Below the pieces are notes generated by a model. The model saw nothing but the letters and a program-made list of their open reading frames with translations. It was not told where the DNA came from and made no database searches. Positions 1 to 7,460 of a stretch of 11,631 nucleotides of DNA are shown piece by piece; the first letter of the stretch is position 1; each line of letters opens with the position of its first letter. The stretch covers positions 1 to 11,631 of the forward strand of contig JAGLDM010000208.1 of assembly GCA_023145595.1 (NCBI GenBank). Reading direction: 5' to 3'. A program made the translations under genes and the position numbers. The DNA is from Flavobacteriaceae bacterium (GTDB lineage Bacteria > Bacteroidota > Bacteroidia > Flavobacteriales > Flavobacteriaceae).

Positions 1-111
1 CTATATCAATCCGTGCAACTATTTTTAAATAAAAATTTCATTTTTATTTAAATTAATTTGTAACGTTTTGACAATCAGAATCAAGAAAGAAAAAAAAACT
101 TAAGGTTACAG
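1..111. other. Gene-free left edge with AT-rich inverted repeat
   Basis: No convincing coding sequence is present. All three plus-strand frames meet stops within about 50 bases of the left edge, so at most the last few codons of an upstream gene could be here. The stretch holds a perfect 13-bp inverted repeat at 24-36 and 40-52 with a 3-nt loop. A run of nine A (nine T on the minus strand) lies around 90-98, just after the stop of the minus-strand rubredoxin gene. Either could help end that transcript, but the stem is entirely A/T and no GC-rich terminator is visible. Confidence 0.5.
24..52. repeat. 13-bp perfect AT-only inverted repeat
   Basis: The left arm TTTAAATAAAAAT (24-36) is exactly complementary to the right arm ATTTTTATTTAAA (40-52), with loop TTC. 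It lies about 60 nt past the stop of the minus-strand rubredoxin gene and could act as a weak terminator or 3'-end stabiliser. The stem has no G or C, so the role is uncertain. Confidence 0.35.
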
Positions 112-1545
112 TTAATACTGGACCTTTATGGCTTTAAAGTTTTCTTTAGAACCAGTACAAACGTCACATTGATAATCCGAAGGAAGATTTTTAAACAAGG
201 TATTCGATTCAATATCAGCATTTTCATCTCCATAAGAATCATCGTATATCGTTAAACAATCCTGACATTGAAACACTTCTTTATTAGGTAATACATTTTC
301 TTTGTTTTCTTGCAAACCTTCATCAACGATTTCTTTCCCAAAATGATTGAAATACATTTTACTCAATTCCATCAGCAAACCAGACAATTCAATTTTATCT
401 ACATCTTGCGCATAGACCTTGTACTTCCGACTATTAGGGTCAAAATTTTCACTATACAGCACATTATAAGTGGCACGAACTTGATATCCCTTCACGATGT
501 TAGGTGCATTATTCTTTTCAACAACAATTGAAGTGAAATAAATATTAGATTCTTTTCTATTCGCAATAGAAAATGTTAATCCGTACGTACTCATGTCATT
601 TTGATCAAAATCTCGAACAATAAATTTCTTGAGAGATAACGCTTCTGGATCACTTACAGGTAAATGCCAATTCAATTCAAGCAAGGAATGCCGAATATTA
701 ATCCCAGCCTTTCCTAATAATCTTTCTAACATCAATTTACTTTCCTTCGGAATTCCCTTAACAATAAATGACTTCCATGGCGTAATACAGATTTTACCTA
801 TTCTATTATCAAGACAAAAATCACAAAAATCCTTCAGAAAATCTAAATAGTATAAATTATTCCGCCAATACAAACCCAACCAATACTGATTGATTCCCAT
901 TTTATTCATTCCTTCATAATACGGAAACGGCTTAAATAAAACCTTTAAATCTGTTTCTATTGTCCTAGAGTTCGTTTCTAACTGTCCATTTATCAGCACA
1001 AACAACTCCTCAACATCATCAGCATCGGAATACACCTCTTCAATTACCTTTGCAATTTTGGCAATATCCCAACTATATATAAGGACTGGATAAAAAACCG
1101 GTTCGTTCCAATTTGGTAATTTTAGTTGTAAATACCAATAATCCTCATGAGTAGAGGCTATAAAATTTAGTTGACCACTGAATAACGGCACTAATTGCTG
1201 CTTAGGGTCTACGATATTAATTTTGAGTTGCGGATTGAATTTAAAACTCTCCATTATATATAGGTGCGTTGCGCTGCTCAACCAAGTCGTTGCATTGAAT
1301 ATATCAGAAGCCACATAAGAGCTCACAATATTCTGATAACGGATATCAGAAATCATACTCGTACTAATTTTCGAGAACTGACTTTCTACCTCTTCATTTT
1401 CTTCATGTTTCGGAAAAATAATATCTTGTCGAGAGCCGAAATGCAGAGCATCTAAACCTAATGATTCCGCATAATTAACAATTTGCCTTAATTCGCTCGG
1501 CGATAAAATTCCACCTTTTACAAATATTCTTTTTAAATCTACCAT
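112..1545 (-). CDS. Rubredoxin-domain protein with a degenerate nitrite/sulfite reductase fold
   Basis: A 477-aa protein starting at ATG 1545, 5 nt after the stop of the nitrate reductase and preceded by TAAGG, so the two are almost certainly co-transcribed and translationally linked. The C-terminus is a rubredoxin: C427-x2-C430 and C460-x2-C463, with the same 29-residue spacing between pairs as classical rubredoxins and the usual YDD, GDE and F-LP landmarks between. The preceding 420 residues resemble the two-fold repeat of sirohaem nitrite/sulfite reductases. A ferredoxin-like half at about 8-48 contains GGILSPSELRQI and SRQDIIF; a second at about 248-285 contains GKICITPWKSFIVKGIP. The C-x5-C and C-x3-C ligands for [4Fe-4S]-sirohaem are absent: the segment that should carry the first ligand reads NIVSSYVAS (72-80). 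I infer an electron-transfer or docking partner of the nitrate reductase rather than an active sirohaem enzyme. The rubredoxin call is secure; the degenerate-reductase call is by eye. No signal peptide. Confidence 0.85.
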   Translation of the reverse strand: MVDLKRIFVKGGILSPSELRQIVNYAESLGLDALHFGSRQDIIFPKHEENEEVESQFSKISTSMISDIRYQNIVSSYVASDIFNATTWLSSATHLYIMESFKFNPQLKINIVDPKQQLVPLFSGQLNFIASTHEDYWYLQLKLPNWNEPVFYPVLIYSWDIAKIAKVIEEVYSDADDVEELFVLINGQLETNSRTIETDLKVLFKPFPYYEGMNKMGINQYWLGLYWRNNLYYLDFLKDFCDFCLDNRIGKICITPWKSFIVKGIPKESKLMLERLLGKAGINIRHSLLELNWHLPVSDPEALSLKKFIVRDFDQNDMSTYGLTFSIANRKESNIYFTSIVVEKNNAPNIVKGYQVRATYNVLYSENFDPNSRKYKVYAQDVDKIELSGLLMELSKMYFNHFGKEIVDEGLQENKENVLPNKEVFQCQDCLTIYDDSYGDENADIESNTLFKNLPSDYQCDVCTGSKENFKAIKVQY

Positions 1546-1550
1546 CCTTA

Positions 1551-4500
1551 TTATGCTTTTACTAAATTCTTTTGCATTGCTAATTTCATAATATCTCTAA
1601 CTTCTGGCTTGCAACTTCCGCAACCCAAACCAGCGCCTGTCGTTTTACACACGTCTTCAAGACTTGAACAACCGTCCAAAACAGCCTCTTCAATATTCCC
1701 AACTCCTACCTGACTACACGAACACACCAATTTTCCTTTTACTGGGACCGATGATTCATTTGATCGCAACAATTCATTTCGTTTATCTGCCAATTCAATC
1801 TCATCTTCAATCAAAGATTTAAATTCGGCAAACTCATTTTTATCACCTATTAATACAGCACCTATCAAACGGTCATTTTTAATGATACATCGTTTATAGT
1901 ATCGCTTATTCATATCCATAAAAACAACCTCTTCTATAGAGGTGTCTTTCTCAGAAAACAAAACGGTACCAATACTGCACAAATCCAAATCTTCAAATTT
2001 CAAAATATTCATCAAAACAGATCCAGCATAAATACTGCTTAAATCTCCGAGAATATATTTTACAGCCACATCTGCTTGCTGTTCTGCTGCGGATGTAATT
2101 CCGTATAGGAAATTTTCAAACTCCGCAATTTCACCCAAAGCAAAAACACTAGGGTCGCTTGTTTGCAAATGCTGATTCACCACCACCCCTCTTCTACAAT
2201 TTAATTTCGCTTGTCGTGCAATTTCAATATTCGGAATGGTACCAATTGCGTAAACCACGGCATTTCCTTTTATAACTTTTCCTGTTTTTAAGGTAACCGT
2301 CAAACTTTGATTTGCATCACCATCTTCAAAAACGGTATTAACTTCATTATCAAAATAAATTTGAATTCCCCTTTCCTGAACATCTTGTGCCAACAATCTA
2401 CTCGCAACCAAATCTAACTGACGCTCCATTAATCTTGAAGCACGCTGTACAATAGTAATCTGAATATTCTTTTTATTTAAAGTGGCTGCCAATTCTAAAC
2501 CAAGCAACCCACCTCCAATAACAATAACATGTTGCTGCTCTTCTGGAAGCCCAGTTGCCTCTAAATGACTTTTTAATCTTTCAGCATCTTCACGACTTCT
2601 TAATGTAAATCGTCCAGGTCGATCTAACTGCGCATTGTTCGGAACAAACGCTCGACTCCCAGTTGCCATAATTAACAAATCGTATGAATGCTCTACATTA
2701 TTACTGTCGGTAATTATTTTACTTTCCTTATTTATATTATGTATAGTAACTCCAGGAAACATTTGAACCTTCAAACGTTCAATTTCACCTTCCTTCAATT
2801 TTTCGAGTTGCTCCCATGTTAATTCATCACTAACATATTCTGGTAATAAAACGCGATTATAAAATGGGTTCTGTTCTTTTGAAAAAATCAAAATCTCGTC
2901 GTCTTCGTTTTTTTCACGATAACTTTGAACAAACCGGTACGCTGCTGCTCCTGCACCAACTATACATATTTTTTGATTTTTCTTCTTGTATTTTGCAACC
3001 TCAACAGCACTGTATTTAAAATCTGGTTCTTTTGAAATTGGATCGACAAGCGTTTGTGTTAAATTATTTGCTCTTCCAAAATCATTTCCTAAAACCTTAC
3101 CCCAATGCATTGGCATAAAAACAACACCTCTTTTAATATCAAAATTCAGTTTTACTTTAACACGTACTTCACCTCGTGCGCTATTTATTATAACAACATC
3201 ATCCTCCTTTATATTCCTTTCAAAAGCATCTACGCTGTTCATCTCTAAATAAGGAGCAGGTGTGTGTGTTTTCAATCTATTTACCTTCCCTGTTTTTGTT
3301 CTAGTATGCCACTGATCTCGCACTCTACCTGTTGTAAGTATTAAAGGAAATTCTTTTGATAATTTTTCTGATTGATTCTTTGTATACTGAGGAACATTAA
3401 AATTTGCTTTTCCCGAAGAAGTATAAAATTCTTTATCAAGAAAAAGTCGCGATGTTCCTTTGTGTTCTTTAGTAGGAACTGGCCATTGCATACTTCCTTC
3501 TGATTTTAATCGATCATAACTAAGTCCAGAAATATCGATGTTTGTTCCTTTTGTTAATAAGCAGTGCTCATCAAAAATCTCACCAGTATTTTCATAATCA
3601 AATCCTTCAAAATTCATTTTCTGAGCGAATTTTGTAAAGATTTCTACATCTGGTAACGCCTCTCCAGGAGGGTCAATTCCCTTTTCAAGATAACTAACCC
3701 TACGTTCAGAATTAGTCATTGTCCCTTCTTTCTCCAACCAACCCGCTGCCGGTAAAATTAAATCGGCATATTTTGTCGTTTCTGAATTATGAGAAATATC
3801 TTGAACAATTACAAACTTTGCTTTTTTTAGAGCCGCCTCTACTTTTAATGAATCTGGCAAACTCACCACCGGATTTGTACATACAATCCAAATTGCTTTT
3901 AACTTTCCAGTATCTAACGCCTCAAACATTTCGGTCGCTGTAAGTCCAGGTTTTTCTGATATTTCTGTTCCGCCCCAAAAATCAGCAACTTCTTTTCTAT
4001 GCTCAGGATTTGCCAAATCTTTATGTGCTGCCAACAAATTCGCCATCCCTCCTACTTCACGTCCGCCCATAGCATTTGGCTGACCTGTTAATGAAAATGG
4101 TCCGGCTCCAGGTTTTCCAATCTGCCCAGTTAACAATGAAATATTTAATAGAGACACGTTTTTATCTACCCCAATCACACTCTGATTTAAGCCCATCGTC
4201 CACATACTTAAGAATCGTGATGCTAAACCAATGTATTTTGCTGCTTTTTTTATTTCACTAACAGTTATTCCGCAAATTTTGGCTGCTTCTGATAATGACG
4301 TTTGAAATACAACCTCTTTAATAAGTCCAAAGTTTGATGTGTGCTTTTTTATAAAACTAACATCTGTTTTGTTTTTTTCTATCAATCGCCTTGCTATTGC
4401 ATTATACAAAACAACATCTGTTCCTGGCAAAATTTGTAAATGCAAATCGGCTATATCACATGATTGTGTTTTACGCGGATCAACTACAATAATTTTTACA

Positions 4501-5090
4501 TCGGGATTTTCCTCTTTATGTTTTTCTAACCTCCTATATAGTATAGGGTGACACCAAGCAGGATTTGCCCCAGCAATCATAAAACAATCTGCCAACTCAA
4601 TGTCGTCATAAGAAATTGGAACAGAATCCTCACCTACCATTTTTTTATACCCAACAACAGCAGAACTCATACACAATCGTGAATTTGTGTCTATATTATT
4701 AGTCCCTATAAAACCTTTTGCAAGTTTGTTGATGATGTAATACTCTTCAGTTAAACATTGTCCGGAAACATAAAACCCGACACTATCAGGTCCATATTTT
4801 TTGATAATGGATTTAAAAACAGCTGCAGCACGATCCATAGCGGTATCCCAAGAAACTTGTTGCATTGGATGATTACGGCTCCACTTCATTTCTGGATGCA
4901 TAATTCGATCAGAAGTATCCTGAACTACGTAGTTCAAATTCATTCCTTTTGAACAAAGCATTCCTTTATTTACAGGGTAATCTGGATTTCCTTCGACCTT
5001 TAACCCTCCCTTAGAATCTTTATTTACAATAATACCACAACCAACCCCACAATAGGAACACGTTGTTTTATATGATTTTTTAACAGACAT
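1551..5090 (-). CDS. nasC: Assimilatory nitrate reductase fused to FAD/NAD(P)H reductase and BFD [2Fe-2S] modules
   Basis: Reduces nitrate to nitrite in the cytoplasm. The protein is 1179 aa from ATG 5090. An ATG six codons upstream (5108) is open in frame, but it lies only 3 nt from the predicted -7 element, so it is probably at or upstream of the transcript start. Module 1 (about 1-700) is a Nas/Nap-type molybdopterin enzyme: [4Fe-4S] ligands C11, C14, C18 and C46, and probable Mo-ligand Cys140 in NSRLCMSSAVVGYK. Module 2 (about 705-1100) is a NirB-like flavoprotein with an FAD fingerprint at 710-715 (IVGAGA) and an NAD(P)H fingerprint at 857-863 (VIGGGLL). Module 3 is a BFD-type [2Fe-2S] domain with C1123, C1125, C1157 and C1160. 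Klebsiella and Bacillus use separate polypeptides for catalytic and flavin parts; here one chain could carry electrons from NAD(P)H to molybdenum. No Tat signal is seen. It heads an operon with the rubredoxin gene and has a palindromic operator next to its promoter. Confidence 0.93.
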   Translation of the reverse strand: MSVKKSYKTTCSYCGVGCGIIVNKDSKGGLKVEGNPDYPVNKGMLCSKGMNLNYVVQDTSDRIMHPEMKWSRNHPMQQVSWDTAMDRAAAVFKSIIKKYGPDSVGFYVSGQCLTEEYYIINKLAKGFIGTNNIDTNSRLCMSSAVVGYKKMVGEDSVPISYDDIELADCFMIAGANPAWCHPILYRRLEKHKEENPDVKIIVVDPRKTQSCDIADLHLQILPGTDVVLYNAIARRLIEKNKTDVSFIKKHTSNFGLIKEVVFQTSLSEAAKICGITVSEIKKAAKYIGLASRFLSMWTMGLNQSVIGVDKNVSLLNISLLTGQIGKPGAGPFSLTGQPNAMGGREVGGMANLLAAHKDLANPEHRKEVADFWGGTEISEKPGLTATEMFEALDTGKLKAIWIVCTNPVVSLPDSLKVEAALKKAKFVIVQDISHNSETTKYADLILPAAGWLEKEGTMTNSERRVSYLEKGIDPPGEALPDVEIFTKFAQKMNFEGFDYENTGEIFDEHCLLTKGTNIDISGLSYDRLKSEGSMQWPVPTKEHKGTSRLFLDKEFYTSSGKANFNVPQYTKNQSEKLSKEFPLILTTGRVRDQWHTRTKTGKVNRLKTHTPAPYLEMNSVDAFERNIKEDDVVIINSARGEVRVKVKLNFDIKRGVVFMPMHWGKVLGNDFGRANNLTQTLVDPISKEPDFKYSAVEVAKYKKKNQKICIVGAGAAAYRFVQSYREKNEDDEILIFSKEQNPFYNRVLLPEYVSDELTWEQLEKLKEGEIERLKVQMFPGVTIHNINKESKIITDSNNVEHSYDLLIMATGSRAFVPNNAQLDRPGRFTLRSREDAERLKSHLEATGLPEEQQHVIVIGGGLLGLELAATLNKKNIQITIVQRASRLMERQLDLVASRLLAQDVQERGIQIYFDNEVNTVFEDGDANQSLTVTLKTGKVIKGNAVVYAIGTIPNIEIARQAKLNCRRGVVVNQHLQTSDPSVFALGEIAEFENFLYGITSAAEQQADVAVKYILGDLSSIYAGSVLMNILKFEDLDLCSIGTVLFSEKDTSIEEVVFMDMNKRYYKRCIIKNDRLIGAVLIGDKNEFAEFKSLIEDEIELADKRNELLRSNESSVPVKGKLVCSCSQVGVGNIEEAVLDGCSSLEDVCKTTGAGLGCGSCKPEVRDIMKLAMQKNLVKA
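4921..4936. repeat. 16-bp perfect palindrome inside the nitrate reductase gene
   Basis: TGAACTACGTAGTTCA is a perfect palindrome in the coding sequence about 155-170 bp downstream of the start codon. It contains one of only two TACGTA hexamers found in coding sequence. Its half-sites do not follow the TACGTAT-N2-ATACGTA layout of the intergenic operators, so it may be coincidental. Confidence 0.4.
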
Positions 5091-5111
5091 AAATGCAATA
5101 TTTAACATTTA

Positions 5112-5119
5112 CAAAAGTA
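5112..5119 (-). promoter_or_regulatory. -7 promoter element of the nitrate reductase operon
   Basis: On the minus strand this reads TACTTTTG, matching the Bacteroidota -7 consensus TAnnTTTG. Transcription should start around 5105, leaving a leader of about 15 nt before ATG 5090. No TTTG -33 element is visible upstream; an operator palindrome occupies that area instead. Confidence 0.65.
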
Positions 5120-5125
5120 AGTGTT

Positions 5126-5141
5126 TACGTATTAATACGTA
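5126..5141. promoter_or_regulatory. Operator palindrome of the nitrate reductase operon (7-2-7)
   Basis: TACGTATTAATACGTA is a perfect 16-bp palindrome made of heptamers TACGTAT and ATACGTA around a TA spacer. This is the 7-2-7 arrangement used by NarL-family response regulators, whose heptamer is roughly TACYNMT. Its centre lies 14.5 bp upstream of the first T of the -7 element, where a -33 element would normally sit. A response-regulator gene of that family lies immediately upstream. Confidence 0.7.
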
Positions 5142-5227
5142 GTTTTTATATCGTAAAAATAAATTAGCTATTTTAAACTATTAATAGTATTGCTTTGGAA
5201 TTTTGGAGATAAGACAAATTAGCCGAG

Positions 5228-5896
5228 TTAAATCAATCCGTATCGTGCAGCTTTTGAAGATAATTCTATTAAATTTTTAACGCTCATTTTCTTCATCATA
5301 TTAAAGCGATGTGTCTCAACGGTGCGTTTACTATTGTTCAATATTTCAGAAATTTCACTATTCGTTTTCCCGTTTAGAATATGTGATAATATTTGCTTTT
5401 CTTTTTTCGTTAATCCGAACGGGTCTGATACTGATTTTAAAACCTCTTTTTTCGGAGTGCTAACACTATTTTGAAGGAAATTAGAAACGATTACATTTGA
5501 TATATCACCACTAAAGTATTTCCCTCCATTATTAACCATATGGATTGCTTTAATGAATTCTTTTTTATCGGTATCCTTAAGCAAATAACCACTTGCTCCC
5601 GCTTTTATAGACTGAATTATATAATCTTCGGAATCATGCATAGACAATACAATGGATTTTGTAGAAGTATTCAAACGCTGCATTTTACCTACCGCCTCAA
5701 TACCATTCATTTCAGGCATTCGCACGTCGATAATTAACACGTCTGGATTTTCTTTTTCTACAATCTCTAAAGCTTCAAACCCATTAGATCCTTCAGCAAC
5801 CACAACGATATCCTCTTCCTCTTCAAGTAGGAATTTTATTCCGCTCCTAACTAATTTATGATCGTCAACTAAGGCTATTCTAATCTGTTTTTCCAA
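5228..5896 (-). CDS. NarL/NreC-type response regulator (REC + LuxR HTH)
   Basis: A 222-aa two-component response regulator. The receiver domain (about 5-120) has the acidic pair D11/D12 (VDDH), phospho-acceptor D57 (LIIDVRMPEMNG), S85 and K107 (LLKD). A LuxR/NarL helix-turn-helix fills about 160-222 (GLTKKEKQIL, then NSEISEIL and RTVETHR). The start is TTG at 5896: an in-frame TAG lies two codons upstream, and no ATG occurs before the receiver domain begins. Its own promoter and a degenerate operator sit just upstream, so autoregulation is likely. It lies between the nitrate reductase and transporter genes, both preceded by NarL-type inverted repeats, so it is the best local candidate for the pathway regulator. 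No partner histidine kinase is in the window, so the signal sensed is unknown. Family assignment is secure; the regulatory target is inferred. Confidence 0.92.
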   Translation of the reverse strand: MEKQIRIALVDDHKLVRSGIKFLLEEEEDIVVVAEGSNGFEALEIVEKENPDVLIIDVRMPEMNGIEAVGKMQRLNTSTKSIVLSMHDSEDYIIQSIKAGASGYLLKDTDKKEFIKAIHMVNNGGKYFSGDISNVIVSNFLQNSVSTPKKEVLKSVSDPFGLTKKEKQILSHILNGKTNSEISEILNNSKRTVETHRFNMMKKMSVKNLIELSSKAARYGLI

Positions 5897-5920
5897 TTTC
5901 TAACAATTAAGTATTTGAAA

Positions 5921-5928
5921 CAAATATA
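5921..5928 (-). promoter_or_regulatory. -7 promoter element of the response regulator gene
   Basis: On the minus strand this reads TATATTTG (TAnnTTTG). It predicts transcription starting near 5915, about 20 nt upstream of the TTG start codon at 5896, which supports that unusual start. No -33 TTTG is evident. Confidence 0.6.
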
Positions 5929-5942
5929 CGTATTATTACTTG
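5927..5942. promoter_or_regulatory. Degenerate 7-2-7 operator at the response regulator promoter
   Basis: The minus strand reads CAAGTAA-TA-ATACGTA. The promoter-proximal half is a perfect ATACGTA, and the distal half keeps about five of eight pairing positions. The centre is 6.5 bp upstream of the first T of the -7 element, the same offset as at nirB. It suggests autoregulation. Confidence 0.5.
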
Positions 5943-6064
5943 GTTTTACTATTATATTAAAAGTCTCGAAAAATAATCAATTCAACAATGATATTTGGAA
6001 CAAATGAACCCTAATTTTCTGATTAAAAAATTTAGTTTGATTGTCCAAATTCCAACTTAAAAAA

Positions 6065-7270
6065 TCATTGATTTACTATTTTCCGAACAGCATTATGCAT
6101 CCAAATTAAACTAATCGCCGATAAAATCGCAATTAAAATCCAACAACTCGACCATATTCCTGTTCCTTCTTTTAAGTAACCAAATATAATAGGTGAAACA
6201 AAACCACCAAGACCCCCAATGACACCAACCATACCACCTACCACTCCGACTTCTTGCGGGAAATAATCCGGAATATGCTTATACACTGCTGCCATACCAA
6301 CACCCCAAATACAACCCAACACGATAATAATAGACACATAAATAGAAACGTTTTCTGGCGTCCATAGGATGAGCAACAGACTAATGAAAAATGACGAAAT
6401 CAATACATAATACATCACCTTACGCGCTCCTATTTTATCAGATATATAACCTCCTAAAGCCCTAAACAAACTTGATGCTATTACAAAAACAGCCACATAC
6501 ACACCCGCCTTTTCTTTATCTAAATGAAAAACATTTTTATAGATAGGCTGTAACCAATTTACAAAAGCTACAAATCCACCAAAAAGTATGAAATAATACA
6601 ACCCAAATCGCCATACTCTCGCTTTTTTCAATGGCTGAATCATTCCTTTTAAAGTTTTAGAACTACTCTTTGGTTTTTTATTTTCAGCGAAAAAGAAAAA
6701 CACAATCGCCATAACAATCAGCACAACAGCATAAATTCTAGGCAACACAACCCAACCTTCTACATTATCACCTCCCGAGGTTAAATAGGTTAATAATTTA
6801 GGAGCAAATATTGCCGTTAATGCGGCACCTATATTCCCCATTCCGAAAAGCCCCAAAGCAAAACCTTGTTTTTCTTTGGGAAACCATATTGAAGTATAAC
6901 CAATTCCAACTGCAAAACTTGTACCTACCATTCCGAACCCAGCACCACAAAGTGCAAAAAACCAAAACCCATTTGCATATGATAATAAGTATGTTGGTAA
7001 TGCACTCAGAACTAATAGAACAATCATTACAGGTTTTCCACCAAACTTATCTGTTAAAATACCAATCGGCAATCTAAAAAGAGACCCCGTCAATACAGGT
7101 ATCGCCATTAAGTATCCTATCTCTATGGATGACCACTGGCTCCATTCAAACTTCCCTGCTAAAAATGTAACCAAAACACTGTTAATCATCCACACGAAAA
7201 AGCAAATGGAAAATGCAAGCGTATTTAAAAATAGAATTCTATTTGCTTTTTTTGAAATTGCCTCACTCAT
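6065..7270 (-). CDS. narK: NarK-type nitrate/nitrite MFS transporter
   Basis: A 401-aa inner-membrane transporter of the NNP family within the major facilitator superfamily, importing nitrate and possibly exchanging nitrite. About twelve hydrophobic segments are visible. Both glycine-rich nitrate signatures are present: GAGFGMVGTSFAVGIGYTS (about 109-127) and VGVVGGMVGVIGGLGGF (341-357). R66 (FRLPIG) and R270 (FRALGG) are good candidates for the two substrate-binding arginines known in E. coli NarK. The frame opens 8 codons earlier with TTG at 7294, but that codon lies inside the predicted -7 element, so ATG 7270 is chosen. The gene has its own promoter and two NarL-type inverted repeats and is flanked by the regulator and cobA genes. 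It is a single-copy NarK rather than a NarK1-NarK2 fusion. Confidence 0.94.
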   Translation of the reverse strand: MSEAISKKANRILFLNTLAFSICFFVWMINSVLVTFLAGKFEWSQWSSIEIGYLMAIPVLTGSLFRLPIGILTDKFGGKPVMIVLLVLSALPTYLLSYANGFWFFALCGAGFGMVGTSFAVGIGYTSIWFPKEKQGFALGLFGMGNIGAALTAIFAPKLLTYLTSGGDNVEGWVVLPRIYAVVLIVMAIVFFFFAENKKPKSSSKTLKGMIQPLKKARVWRFGLYYFILFGGFVAFVNWLQPIYKNVFHLDKEKAGVYVAVFVIASSLFRALGGYISDKIGARKVMYYVLISSFFISLLLILWTPENVSIYVSIIIVLGCIWGVGMAAVYKHIPDYFPQEVGVVGGMVGVIGGLGGFVSPIIFGYLKEGTGIWSSCWILIAILSAISLIWMHNAVRKIVNQ

Positions 7271-7291
7271 ACCTAAACGATTAATTTGAAG

Positions 7292-7299
7292 CAAAAATA
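7292..7299 (-). promoter_or_regulatory. -7 promoter element of narK
   Basis: On the minus strand this reads TATTTTTG, a full match to TAnnTTTG, predicting a start near 7285 and a leader of about 15 nt before ATG 7270. A TTG at 7320-7322 could be the -33 element, with a 20-nt spacer. Confidence 0.65.
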
Positions 7300-7305
7300 T
7301 AAAAC

Positions 7306-7321
7306 TACGTATATATACGCA
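7306..7321. promoter_or_regulatory. narK operator 1 (7-2-7 inverted repeat)
   Basis: The minus strand reads TGCGTAT-AT-ATACGTA, with one mismatched pair out of eight. The proximal half ATACGTA is perfect. The centre lies 14.5 bp upstream of the first T of the -7 element, exactly the geometry of the nitrate reductase promoter. Confidence 0.65.
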
Positions 7322-7329
7322 ATTTAATA

Positions 7330-7345
7330 AGCGTAATAATACGTA
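7330..7345. promoter_or_regulatory. narK operator 2 (degenerate 7-2-7 repeat)
   Basis: The plus strand reads AGCGTAA-TA-ATACGTA, with five of eight pairs intact. Its centre is exactly 24 bp from that of operator 1. It may be an auxiliary site for cooperative binding, or a decayed copy. Confidence 0.4.
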
Positions 7346-7460
7346 GTTTTATTAATTTTTAAGAATAGTGAAATTTACCTTGCAAGAAATCCAATAAAAC
7401 ACAAAAAGAAACTGTTCGTTTTTCTAGATTCACAATCGGTTTTAGACAAGAGTTATCAAC

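Noticed and set aside
584..589. TACGTA hexamer inside the rubredoxin-protein gene
   Set aside because: A single half-site in coding sequence with no partner heptamer at 2-bp spacing and no promoter nearby.
2986..3252. Longest plus-strand open frame opposite the nitrate reductase gene (88 codons)
   Set aside because: It lies entirely antisense to a well-supported domain-rich gene, its translation resembles no family I recognise, and I see no promoter for it. The other antisense frames in the window are the same kind of shadow.
5177..5188. Perfect 12-bp palindrome ACTATTAATAGT downstream of the response regulator gene
   Set aside because: It shares only the TATTAATA core with the operators and lacks TACGTA. 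It is not next to a -7 element at the observed spacings, and it is short enough in AT-rich DNA to be coincidental.
5991..6049. ATTTGGA ... TCCAAAT pair between narK and the response regulator
   Set aside because: Seven-base arms separated by about 45 nt of AT-rich sequence; not a credible terminator or operator.
7403..7425. Possible cobA terminator (imperfect stem followed by a T-run on the minus strand)
   Set aside because: The stem is only 4-5 bp with a bulge; the evidence is too weak to call a terminator.
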